A stretch of DNA of 64,000 nucleotides from Amyelois transitella (lineage: Eukaryota; Arthropoda; Insecta; Lepidoptera; Pyralidae): assembly GCF_032362555.1 (NCBI RefSeq), contig NC_083506.1, positions 853,501 to 917,500 of the forward strand, given 5' to 3'. The notes under the pieces are model-generated. The model was not told the DNA's origin, did no database searches, and saw only the letters and a list, made by a program, of their open reading frames with translations. A program made the position numbers and the translations under genes. Numbering within the stretch: position 1 is the first letter of the stretch; each line of letters starts with the position of its first letter. Shown piece after piece: positions 41,883 to 52,656 of this stretch.

Positions 41883-44800
41883 AGTGAATTCACGTATTGT
41901 TATTGCAATACAGCGCGGGAATGCTGCCTGTGTTATGGGAACCCTACCAAGGGGTCCAAACTGTTTCCGATATTTTTTTTAGTTTTGTAGTTTAAGAATT
42001 TTACTTTATTATAATTAGGTAGATAAATTAATTATTAGTATAGTTTAGAATTGTATCACATTTTGTCGACTTTTATAAAATAATAATCAAATATAATAAA
42101 TTTCTATATATAAATTTTATCCCAATCCCACCATATAATAAGTCAAATCATTTTAACTAGCAACTCGATATTATGTCATTCTCATGCGTTGCAGCTAGCA
42201 CAGGCCACATGTTTGTTTTTCTCATGTCATTGATATATCATTCTGCAGGTGGGTGGGCGATTAGAACTCCAGCCAATTTGTTGCTAATTTGTTATAATTT
42301 AGTCTAGGCGGTCTATTTTAAAAATTTGCAGTTATTTGCCTCTTTTTTTTTTTTTTTTTTTTTTTATTATCCATAAGAAATACATACACAGTAGTGTCTT
42401 AAGCTATGACGCCTAAAAACCATGATGGTTTGTCTGGGCGCTGCACATTCGCATTTACAACTAAACATTATCAAATACAAAAGGAAATCTGTAAAAGTTA
42501 ACACTCGCCTGTGACGTCACGGCATCTGTGCAAAATAGACCGCATAATAAATGCGCACGATTGATGCCTACGACGACTACAGCGAGCGAGGACCCAACCG
42601 GTTTTGCGACTTATAATCTACAGCATGTTCCATAACACCATTACAACGTGGGGTAACAAAACAAACAATACTTATGTTTACGACTAATTATACTGGGTGA
42701 TTATACAATATTCAGTGAGAGAAAATAACTGTAGGTTTTTTGGCAACAATTATACAACACACACATATTATATATTATATATATAAAAATCGTTATTTTT
42801 AAATGTTGATTTTAAATAAATTAATTTTAAGGTTCTTTATTATACGCTGCGTAGAAGTATTTTTTAACAATAAATTTTGCATTTTTTTTGTCTAGATCAT
42901 TAGTTACATCAGTGGGTATTTTATTAAGTATATTTGGTAACATGTTACATGTTTTTCTATTTCCATAAAAGTTATTGTGCTTTCCCGATAAAAACTTTTT
43001 ACGGTTCACTTGCCTAGTTTGTTTTAGAATAGTTTAGACATTGACATAGAGTGCACTGTAACAGCATGTAATTAATGTCGTTCAAAGATCTCATAAATGC
43101 TCAAACAGCCCTCAAAACATGTGTGAGAGTATTTATAATATATCTATTGCCTAATATTATGAAACAATGTAATAATTCAAACAATACCTACTATTCACTT
43201 GGTTGTGTGTAAAATCATTTTATGACATAAAATAATTTTTAGGTAATAATTACAATTAGACAAAATAAATTATTATTATATACTTAATGGACATTCCCTA
43301 ACATAATTTTATTTAGTACATATATTCGCATGCTGCATAATATGGCAAAACATGTGAACTTTTTTATTTTTATTACCTACATAAAATTATATCTTAAAAG
43401 ACTTTTAATCTAGACTGCAATGGCTGATATAGTAATAAGACAGATGTTAGACAAAATTAATGATGAAAAGTGCTCGTACTTAGGCATAAAGATCTTATAT
43501 GTTAAGACCTAGTTTGTATTAGGTATGATGACTATAAGTGTATTATATTATTGTCTTAACCAGACTTAACATGTAATATCTGCGTACAGTTATATAAAAA
43601 AGTATCTACTTCACCCTACGTGTAGCTAGATTCTTAAGGTGATAGGTATCTAAAATAAGTTTAATTCCAACAGTAAATTGATTAATTAAATCGTCTATAA
43701 GTTGGTTTGTAAGAGGAACTGAGATTAAGATAACTACATACCTACTTGATCAATTGACCCTTAGTTAATCTTAGTTCTAGAATCTTCAATAATATAATAT
43801 TATATTATTTATAGCCACGATTTATCAAAGATTTAATTACTTTTCTACGACTCTTTAATAATGTATCTAAACAAATTTTTATCTAAAATTCCCCTCAACG
43901 TATCTACGCGATAGTAATTCATCATTATCATTATCACTGACATAACAAACTCACGTGTTGGTAAAATTACCTAGTGATAAAATGGCCCAGTGTTCTTGTA
44001 CGTAACTTAAGAAAGAACTTTCTAGAATATTCTACATCAAACGACCGCGATTCTATAGTTTTAATGATTCTAAAATGCACCCAAAATGCATCGGAATACG
44101 ATGTATATTAATGGAAATATGCTTCCTCTTTCTCCCGATGGGTGAAGACAAAATGAAATTATTTCAAAGGCACAATGTTGCGTCGACCTTTACAATTTAA
44201 AATAGATATTATTCAATTCTCAACTTTATGCTTCTAAGAATAGAATCGCTATTTTTGTAGGACATATTTGTTTGCGTTTAGTAAACACATGTTATCCGCA
44301 AGGTTAGATGTTTGGAAATTGGAAAATTGTGAATAAAATATGAAATATCATTTTTTGTTTGGTTTTGTTCAGTATTGTATAAAATATTTTATTTTCATCT
44401 CTAGATAAGTAGGAACGTATCTAAAAATACGATTTCTATCAAGAGTGTAATTGTATTTATTTTGTGTCAATTCCACTTTCCTTTTGTTTATTTGAAGCAA
44501 TTTTATATCGTTCTAGAACTGAGATATCTCAATAAACCTACAGATGTCACCACAAGTCATCCCATCACCATAATTTATCGAAAAATTCAAAATTAGGTAA
44601 GTATAACTTCCTTCTCAAACTTTGAAACAAATTTGGTGTGAAGGTCTGAAGAGTCCCAAAATAATATTTCGATTACGGACTTCCTTGTGGCTTGAAGCCA
44701 GACTACTTACTCCATTTGATAGCATACGCTCTTTTTACACTTTATTCAATGCCATATTCCAAAGTTAACGTTAGTTTTCGTCATTACCGACTTTCTTATA

Positions 44801-46290
44801 GATTTCCTACAATAAATACATCATCTATATTAAATTTGTAAACAATGCACATAAATAAACACTCGACATCTAGTGCGTATCCATGTCCCGAGATATTATC
44901 GTCTGAACAAATTAAATTATTATAATCCAGATATTTTATGTTGTCGCCAAACGTTATGCAACAGTACGGTGTAGCGAAGCACATTGAAGGGGTCGTGTTA
45001 TACACGAACGCTTACGTTTATACAGGGACGTCGAGCCATCACGTTTCTGTTACACGTGATATGAAACCAGTCACGTGTATAATTCTTGGTGCTTCCTCAC
45101 TGAGAGATGAAGCTATACGAAATCTCCGCAAATTTGGGTGATAAAAGTCCTTTAGTGCATATTGGCTATGATTTCTATAACACATATCTATCTTATGAGT
45201 GACAGAAATATCCAGTCGGTAGAAATTATGGGTCTCGAAATTCGAGAAAATTCGAATTCGAAAAAAAATGAACTATTATCGCAATGGTCTCCACATAACA
45301 TGCGAGAAATCATTACTGCATGTACCTTATCCGCAGAAATCTATTAGTTTTCAGGGAGTACCTATATTATTAACATTTCATTCCAATTGGTTATCCGAAA
45401 TGTTAGAAAGAAAAGATGATAAGACATAAGTACCTATGTCTTATTAACCCTCATGAAATTTTATAAATATCAATGACTTTAGCATTTGGAAGACACCAAA
45501 TATGTGAAAATATAATAATGGTAATTATACATTGAATTATTTTTAATTTCCCATCGTCTAAGGGTAATATAAAGAAGCAGCTGTCAACACCATCTGACCG
45601 ACATTGGGCCAGAACAAACCGGTCGTCATTTCGGCCTGGATCGCCGCACGCGCGCACCTCGAACAATCTAGGCTCTCTCGACTACCGTTGCGCAGATAAC
45701 GGCTTATTGAACCTTATAACAAGGTGATAGAAAACATATATACAATGTCAAACCTGTTTTATGTGGAAATTCTAGACTTTGCAGGATGTTTAGTATTAAA
45801 TAAACCAAAAATAACCGCTGCTGTCAAAGTATTGTTGGTATAATAAGACGGGAAGGGCATTGACTCGGTACGGTAATGACAGAATAGCTAATGTAGGTAC
45901 CTATTGGTTGATTCTGTTAAAGATTATAAGAGTTAATGATCAAATCAATAAGAATGGCACTTAAATTACAATTTTTATTACAAGAATATACAGTATTATC
46001 GTTATAATTATTACCTTAGTAATTATATATTTTAAAATTATCGTAGGTACCAATTGTATTGCATTATGTGGAACAGATAGCCGTGCAATATGAACTTATT
46101 TTTTAAACTATTTTAGAAAAATTTAATAAATCAAATAGCATCGATTTTTTTATAAACCCTGTTGGACCCTAATTACCAATTCACATTAAACCTACATTAC
46201 GCAGGTGACGCATACGACACTACCCACACCTAAACAATAACAATTAGTTTACGCAAAAAATACGATCGAATTGAGAACCTTCTTTTTGAA
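41883..46290. other. Long gene-free stretch
   Basis: AT-rich, with no gene I can support. A poly(T) run at 42341-42365 followed by unique-looking sequence suggests a minus-strand LINE or retrocopy end. An inverted pair of E-boxes (TACACGTGA 45051-45059 and TCACGTGTA 45071-45079) is present. Short open frames (for example 44938-45141) show no conserved features. Confidence 0.5.
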
Positions 46291-46295
46291 ATCGC

Positions 46296-46570
46296 TGCTA
46301 ATCTATACTAATATTATAAAGCTGAAGAGTTTCTTTGTTTGTTTGAACGCACTAATCTCAGGAACTTACTGGCTTGAATTGAAAATTATTTTTCGTTGAA
46401 TAGACCATTTATCGAGGAAGGCTTTAGGCTATATAACATCACGCTGCAACTATAAGGAGCGAAGAAATAATGGAATATGTAAAAAAACAAAGAAAATGAT
46501 TCACCCTTGAGGGCTTCAATGATGCCCAAAATAACTATTCCACGTCTAACTAAGTCACGGGCACAGCTAG
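46296..46570 (+). repeat. Rep-E copy
   Basis: ATCTATACTAATATTATAAA to GGGCACAGCTAGT; near full length. Confidence 0.85.
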
Positions 46571-47189
46571 TCCTATATAGCATAGGTAAATAAACCAGAA
46601 TTTGATAGGTACTGTATTGAATCCATATCTCGCAGGCAGACAATTTGAAGAAGTAGGAAGTAAGCACCTACTATAATACAAAAGACAAGAAATTTTAATA
46701 TTAATAATAAATAAATATTAGGGTCCCAATTTCGATATTGCCCCGTGAGCTGAAACAATTGTCACTTAAAGCCACGCCGCTTCCACTAGCAGTGATTCGA
46801 TTCTTTTATCCTCGAAATACCTACCTAAACATAAATAAATAAAAATTATTCGATTTAGGTGGACACGCTTCCTACCTACCTATATAGGTAAGTATTTCAG
46901 TAAACACATAAGTACCAAAGTAGGTACCTAGATAATGTTAGAACATGAAAAATATGTAGGTATGCTTACACAGATAAAATAATATAGGTACCTATCCTAC
47001 ATAAGTTTTTATTAATTATCGAATCAATAACAATTATATGATAATTAAGAAACTGTAGGTCTAATACATTTATAGAGATAGATAACCTGTCAGAAGGTAC
47101 CTAAATGAAAATTAATACCAATTAGTCGATTTTAAGCTTCCGGGAAATTACTATTTTTATTTGACATACATTCAAATCCATACTTTTTA
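46571..47189. other. Gene-free stretch
   Basis: AT-rich with many GTAGGTACCTA-like short repeats; nothing else recognised. Confidence 0.5.
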
Positions 47190-47527
47190 CATACATACAA
47201 AGGTACTTACATATATAAAATGACGCCTTTTTCCCGGAGGAGTAGGCAGAGAAGAGACTACTCACACCTTTCCACTTGCCACGATCTCTGCATACTTCTT
47301 TTGTTTAATCCACATTCATATCTCTCTTCATGCAAGCTCGGCGGTTTCGGGTACTCTTGACCTGATCCTTTGCCAGGACGTCCTTAGTTTGATCAAGATA
47401 CGTTCGTCTAGGCCTTCCCACTCCGACCATTCCTTCCACACTCTTCTTGTATATTTGCTTAGTCAACCTGCTTTCATTCATCTTCTCCACATGACCGAAC
47501 CATCTTAACATTCCCCTTTTCTATTCC
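47190..47527 (-). mobile_element. Rep-B copy: LINE 3' end
   Basis: The minus-strand frame (47305-47511) reads MLRWFGHVEKMNESRLTK ... VGRGRPRR-like VGVGRPRRTYLDQ ... STRNRRACMKR, the C-terminal tail of a LINE reverse-transcriptase protein. It continues into a hairpin and TGTA-rich 3' end on the left. 5'-truncated. Confidence 0.8.
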
Positions 47528-47709
47528 CTTCATCTTCTTTCACATCACAACATAATTAATAATTTATATACCGACTAAATATAGATCCTACTAGAAAAAG
47601 GGGTCCTTGACCTCGCTCGCACTATGGCATGGTTGGTTGATCTAGTCGCTTGGCCTAATTTTTTGGGGCGCGCCTTCCTAACATAGGTAACATAACAGAT
47701 TAGTTAGCA

Positions 47710-47830
47710 AACCATCGCAACAACTGGCACACCCCGGGCTTCTGTTACATCCTCTCCTCTACAGAGGAGGATGTCATCAAGAACTAATGCTATCCTGAAT
47801 CCTATCATGAAAAAGAAAGGTCTAATTTCT
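47710..47830 (-). repeat. Rep-F fragment
   Basis: CCCCGGGCTTCTGTTACATC region with CTCCTCTACAGAGGAGG; matches the Rep-F 3' half, diverged. Confidence 0.5.
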
Positions 47831-47875
47831 TTCTTGAAATAGGCCTTTATGCACTTGGCTATTCACATAGAGCGT

Positions 47876-48103
47876 CGACGGTCGAATCGAACTCGGATAG
47901 AATGCGTGATGCGCAGAAAGGCACAGGTTCAAATCCCATCTCGGCCATGTTACCAACGATTATTTTCGAAGTTATGTACATTAGTTAGGAAAACATCGTG
48001 AGGAAACCTGCACATTCAGGCAACTTGATGTGTAACCATGATCGATCCAATACGGGTAAGGTTTACCTGCAAAGGTTATGGAGGTCAAATGGGAGTCAAA
48101 TCA
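47876..48103 (+). repeat. Rep-F copy 2
   Basis: AATGCGTGATGCGCAGAAAG, uninterrupted B box AGGTTCAAATCCCATCTCGG, AAACCTGCACATTCAGGCAA. Shows the continuous sequence that is split in copy 1. Confidence 0.85.
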
Positions 48104-49411
48104 AGCAGAAACTACTACTTTTCACTTCTCACGATCCCCGCCCTGCGTAAGTAGGTAATTCTGACTCTTCATCTACAGCGAGCATCTTAATCGATAAATG
48201 CAGTAAAGTGTACAGTCAAAAAAAATAATACGTGTGTAGGTTGTAGTACAGAACCAATTTGTTGGATTATTCAGATCCTACCAACCTACCCACAGCTTGA
48301 CAAGACTGTGACAAGTTGTAATTTTTCCAAAAAATATCATACTTAATCCCTCCGGTGACAAATGAGTAAAATTTCCAGTTACAAAATACCCCTAAAAATA
48401 TAAGAAATTATGTTTATTAACAATGAAATTCTAAAAAAATATAGCTAGTTATGTACCTACTTACTATATACCTTTGATCATGTAGCCAAGTACATAACGT
48501 GATCATTTTTCTTTGAGACTTAATTTAACAGCTCTGTCTACGCCGTAAGGGATTTAGACACAGCTCAGTAGAAATTTATTTCGTAGACTGTACAACTTGC
48601 AGTGCGAAGAGATTCCGACGTTCACAGCCCACACGAAATCTCTTCATAATGTCAGAATGATAGCAAAAATAGATTCCAAGTGGGCGAACACGACGTCACC
48701 AGACTCTTGATATATGGGAGAACAAAATTAAAAGTCTCAGAAATTTTTACTTTTTGCATTTTGTTTATTAGTCATTTTGAACAGTAATTATAAGTCCTAA
48801 GTTTTAAACAATGCTTCTCACTAAATACAATATTCAAAACTACAAAGAAATAAATTCTAGTCAAATTGTTTTAAAACCTAATTTTGATTACAACCGTGCA
48901 ATTGCCAAGTTCCAGTTTCTAGACTTAAAACTTACAATCACTGTCAATCAATATTTACATAATGGTACAAAATATTTACAACTTAAAGAAATTAAATACG
49001 AAACACAACCTCACCGATTCCCTGCTACAACGCAGAAAACTCGCTCAAACAACAATTTGACTAACATTCACACAGTCCTATACGCCACTAGGCAACATGA
49101 GTAAACAAAGTTCCTACACAAATCGGAAATGTCCCATATCATTGAGCATAAAATCAACGAGTTTCTGTAACATGGATGAAATCAAATGATGTATGGCCTG
49201 ATTTGCTAAAATGTACTTGATCTGCTTTTTTCTTACTCAATTCACAAACTTTCTGTACAAAATGAGTAAAAGTGACCTTGACTCACTTTGAATTTTTAGA
49301 AAATTTAAAAGAATTAAGCAATAAATTCCACAAACCCTAGATTTTACAAAATCACAGAAACTCATTCAAAAATGTCTCTCAATGAGGCATTCGGCAGTCT
49401 TAGTTGGTAAA
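48104..49411. other. 3' flank of DnaJ-1, no further gene
   Basis: Includes the presumed DnaJ-1 3' UTR (minus strand). A plus-strand open frame at 48811-49104 has no recognisable feature. Confidence 0.5.
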
Positions 49412-50827
49412 TTAATTAGGTAATGTGTCCATTAGTATCTCCTTGACTCCTGAACTTAAACGGTCGGGGAACTTGATGTCGAAGGCGACCAGCAGATCAC
49501 CCTTCCTCGTTGGTTCCTTGGGGAACGGAAGCCCGTAGCCGGGGAACCTCTTCACGGTGTGCGGTTTGACTACTTCACCCTGAAGGTTCACTGTTAACTT
49601 CTCACCAGACATTGTAGGAACTTCGATGATTGTGCCGCAGAGAGCCTGAAACAATGAAAAATCAAGTTTAGATACATGTGATTTTTTTTTTTAATTTAGG
49701 GTCTATCTTGTGATAATGCTAGAATAAAAATTACTTAAACAGTGACCTCTAGAATTTAAAATATTTACAACTAGTAAATAAATAAGTGCTAGAGTTCATT
49801 CAAATACAGTTTAAACTAGGTCGACTATCTAGGAAATTCACAATGAATGATTCAATTCTTTGTTTTGAAAATTAACATTTCTGGAAATAAATTACCATCC
49901 AATTGACAACTCGTGAATTTCCAAAGAGGGGACTCCATAATATCAACACAATGAATGACTCATAATGGTAGATTCCAGAGAATTGAAAAAGTTACATACC
50001 TGTTTGAGCGAGACTTTTGCTGTGTATCTGATGTCGCTGCCCTCTCGCTTGAACTGGGGATGGGGCTTGTCTCTGATGATGAACACAATGTCCGCAGGGA
50101 TCTTATTCCTTCCTTGATCTCCCTCTTTTTGGAAAGTTATCTTTGTTCCGGCTTTCCAACCAGGTTTTACATGGATGGTCAGCACTTTGTCCTCTTTCTT
50201 AGATGTGCCATCTGGTTGCATGACGCGGCGCGAAATCTTCATCTTTTTAACACATCCGCGCGCGATATCTTCGAGCGACACGTACAGATCGTGTTCAATG
50301 GGCGGATCTTGAGATTTTTCTTTCCTATTTGGAGACCCATGAATGTTGAAACTCTGGCTACGGAACGCGCCACCTGGACCGCCATGTCGCGCTTGACCCA
50401 TGCCCATGTTCGCGAAAGGATCCATATCGACGTCCATGTCGCGGTCGAAGAACATCGTCGTGCCCCCACCGCCACCGTTCAGATCGAAGAAAGCCTGGAA
50501 AGGACTCGCCGAGCCGAAGAACTGCGCGAAAGTCGCCCTCGGATCACCATGGAAAGTGTACGAGTACGACTGTCCGCCTCCTGGCCCGTTCTGGCCGCCC
50601 ATTCCTCCTTTCAAACCTTCTTCGCCATGAGTGTCATAGATTTCCCTCTTCTTTTTGTCTGATAACACCTCGTAAGCTTCAGCCACTTCTTTGAATCTCT
50701 CTTCCGCGCCTGCAGCTTTATTCTTGTCGGGATGGTACTTCAATGCCAATTTTCGGTAGGCCTTCTTGATTTCGTCGTCTGTCGCGCCTTTGGAGATCCC
50801 TAATATTTTGTAGTAATCTTTCCCCAT
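49412..50827 (-). CDS. DnaJ-1: DnaJ homolog subfamily B member 1-like Hsp40
   Basis: Type II J-domain co-chaperone that loads clients onto Hsp70 and stimulates its ATPase; cytosol and nucleus. Coding exons 50000-50827 and 49412-49645 give 353 residues, close to human DNAJB1 (340). The J domain is at residues 1-70 with the HPD motif in KYHPDKNK; then a Gly/Phe-rich region with [10 protein letters not shown] and [10 protein letters not shown]; then two beta-barrel client-binding domains ([36 protein letters not shown]). I start at [10 protein letters not shown] (50827), the family start, not three codons upstream. A 5' UTR intron is suggested by an acceptor at 50842-50843 and a donor at 50990, with a non-coding first exon 50991 to about 51112. 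Confidence 0.96.
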
Positions 50828-50975
50828 TGTATACACTTAACCTGAAACAAAAAAACACATTTATTAGCTTTTGCACGCGTTAAACGCCTTTTTTGGAAAT
50901 GTATGCTGATCCATTTTAGATCTGTAAGTTACAGTACAATTTATACTTTTTACGGACAAAACAGATCGTGTTAAT

Positions 50976-50983
50976 TTCTAGAA
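50976..50983. promoter_or_regulatory. Heat-shock element in the DnaJ-1 5' UTR intron
   Basis: TTTCTAGAAT core (nTTCnnGAAn) at TTCTAGAA, next to the proposed donor. Confidence 0.5.
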
Positions 50984-51137
50984 TACTTACTTAATTATTC
51001 TAGGTATCCAAAGATAAATACAATGCAATCCAACAGCAGAAAATCTAAAATTTCTACTAAAATCCTCACACACAACACAACACTTCACCACAGTAAACTT
51101 CACAAATGAATGAAACGCAACGTTGCCGTCGCGCCAA

Positions 51138-51145
51138 AATATATA
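51138..51145 (-). promoter_or_regulatory. TATA box of DnaJ-1
   Basis: TATATATT on the minus strand. A start site about 30 bases downstream would fall at the TTTCATTCATT initiator-like sequence near 51112. Confidence 0.65.
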
Positions 51146-51157
51146 CATTAAAACGTC

Positions 51158-51169
51158 TAGAACATTCTA
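51158..51169. promoter_or_regulatory. Heat-shock element of DnaJ-1
   Basis: TAGAACATTCTA: inverted nGAAnnTTCn units, the HSF target, 13 bases upstream of the TATA box. Confidence 0.75.
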
Positions 51170-51258
51170 GGGCCTTCAACCTTCGAGTAAAAGAGATGCA
51201 ACATCAACACTGATGCGAACGCAGTTAGTGTTAAAAAGAGATAAATATAAATTGAAGC

Positions 51259-51274
51259 GTTCAAAATTCTAGAA
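51259..51274. promoter_or_regulatory. Second heat-shock element of DnaJ-1
   Basis: GTTCAAAATTCTAGAA: inverted TTC/GAA units, about 120 bases upstream of the TATA box. Confidence 0.65.
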
Positions 51275-51279
51275 AAGAC

Positions 51280-52440
51280 CGCTCACGTCACCTCGTTTTC
51301 CAGATTGATTAAATCAGCATGTTTTCATTGACAAGTAGGACATCTTTACAATAAACTTCAACCAATCAAATACGCTTACGGAGTAGTGAAGGTATTTAGA
51401 GACCAATTATAGAACAGTAAAATTTTGTACCAACGAGAACATATTTCACGTTGCGTACTATCACATTCATTCAATGTTTTGTAGTACAAGGGAGATGAGA
51501 CAATGATACGTGACTTTGTTTACAGATTTACAGTATGTATTTTTTATTTTGTTACTTACCCGTGGCACAATCAGGTAAATACTTACTCACATAAAAAATT
51601 CGATTAAATAGGTTAAGTACTCGGTGACAAAGGTAATTCGTGCCGCATTAGTTAGAACTACTTTTACTTCATTTCGTTCCCATGGTTGTCATAAAAAGCG
51701 ACTACACTATTACTGGCACATTCATCTATGGAATATGATAATGATGTCACTAGTATTTGTATCAGAAGAAAAAAGAATGACCAAAATGTACCCATTTTTA
51801 TAATTTAGTACTGTAGTAGGTACCTACCTACTCAACTTACCTATCTTTGTGGGTAATTTAAATAAAGTTTAGCAATAAGTATAGTCTGCACAATATAAAC
51901 GAACTTACTGTTTTCGTTTTAACCAAGCTAATGCCTATATAATATGTATATAATTGTTTTATGCCCATGTTCTTACTCTTGGTCAACTCTGTTCTAATTT
52001 TCATCGAATTCAGTTCAGTGATTTAGGCGTGAAAGCAAAACAGACGGACAGTTTCTTTTATAACATTAGTGTGGTAAGTAGGGATACTAGGGATTTAGTA
52101 TAATTTTTTCAAAATTATTTTAAATAAGTTCATTTTTCGTGTTGGTATGGTAGGCGCTAATCACCTGACCAAATGCCCAGTAAGGAAGGGCAGATTTGGA
52201 TGAAACTTTTTATTTGTGTATCCCTATTCCTAATATCAAGGTAATATAAATAGTGCAATTAATCTCTGAAACGATACTTTTATTTTATAAAAAAGAAATG
52301 TTTTTATACTTGTATGCTAGCTTGGACTATGACATACAATGCGTTTACCTAAAAAGATGCAAAGACAGGCATCATTGCATAGTCAAATGGAGTTGGTCAT
52401 GAGACAGCTGTCACTGCCAGTGCCGGCTATGTCAGTCTTG
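51280..52440. other. Gene-free stretch between DnaJ-1 and Ada2a
   Basis: AT-rich; a small Rep-A fragment near 51672-51710 and a repeat-like block near 52020-52230. No gene seen. Confidence 0.5.
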
Positions 52441-52452
52441 TCATGCTCATGC

Positions 52453-52460
52453 TATAAAAA
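52453..52460 (+). promoter_or_regulatory. Possible TATA box of Ada2a
   Basis: TATAAAAA about 300 bases before the Ada2a start codon. A start near 52485 would make the Ada2a 5' UTR run antisense through the last Kat14 exon. Unproven. Confidence 0.3.
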
Positions 52461-52650
52461 TTGTTTTGTTTTGTCGTCGGTCGTCGTCGTCACCTCGTAT
52501 CATATAAAAAATAATAAAATCGCCTCGCCTTTCATATTGTCATTCGTCTTTTTAGGTTCTTTTTTTAAAAAAGAACAAATTATAATATCTTGAGTAAAAA
52601 CTATTTCTAGGGAAAAGGTTTGAGTAAAACAAGTTCAATCTTTATCATTG

Positions 52651-52656
52651 TTTATT
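52651..52656 (-). terminator. Kat14 poly(A) signal overlapping its stop codon
   Basis: AATAAA on the minus strand shares two bases with the Kat14 TAA (52655-52657), implying a 3' UTR of only a few tens of bases if used. Confidence 0.5.

Noticed and set aside
44938..45141. 67-residue frame in the gene-free region
   Set aside because: No conserved motif or gene signals; short enough for chance.
48811..49104. 97-residue plus-strand open frame
   Set aside because: Lysine/asparagine-rich, no domain, lies antisense to the DnaJ-1 3' region in AT-rich DNA; no promoter or poly(A) context.
49955..50662. 235-residue plus-strand open frame
   Set aside because: Exact antisense of the DnaJ-1 coding exon; composition explained by the real gene.
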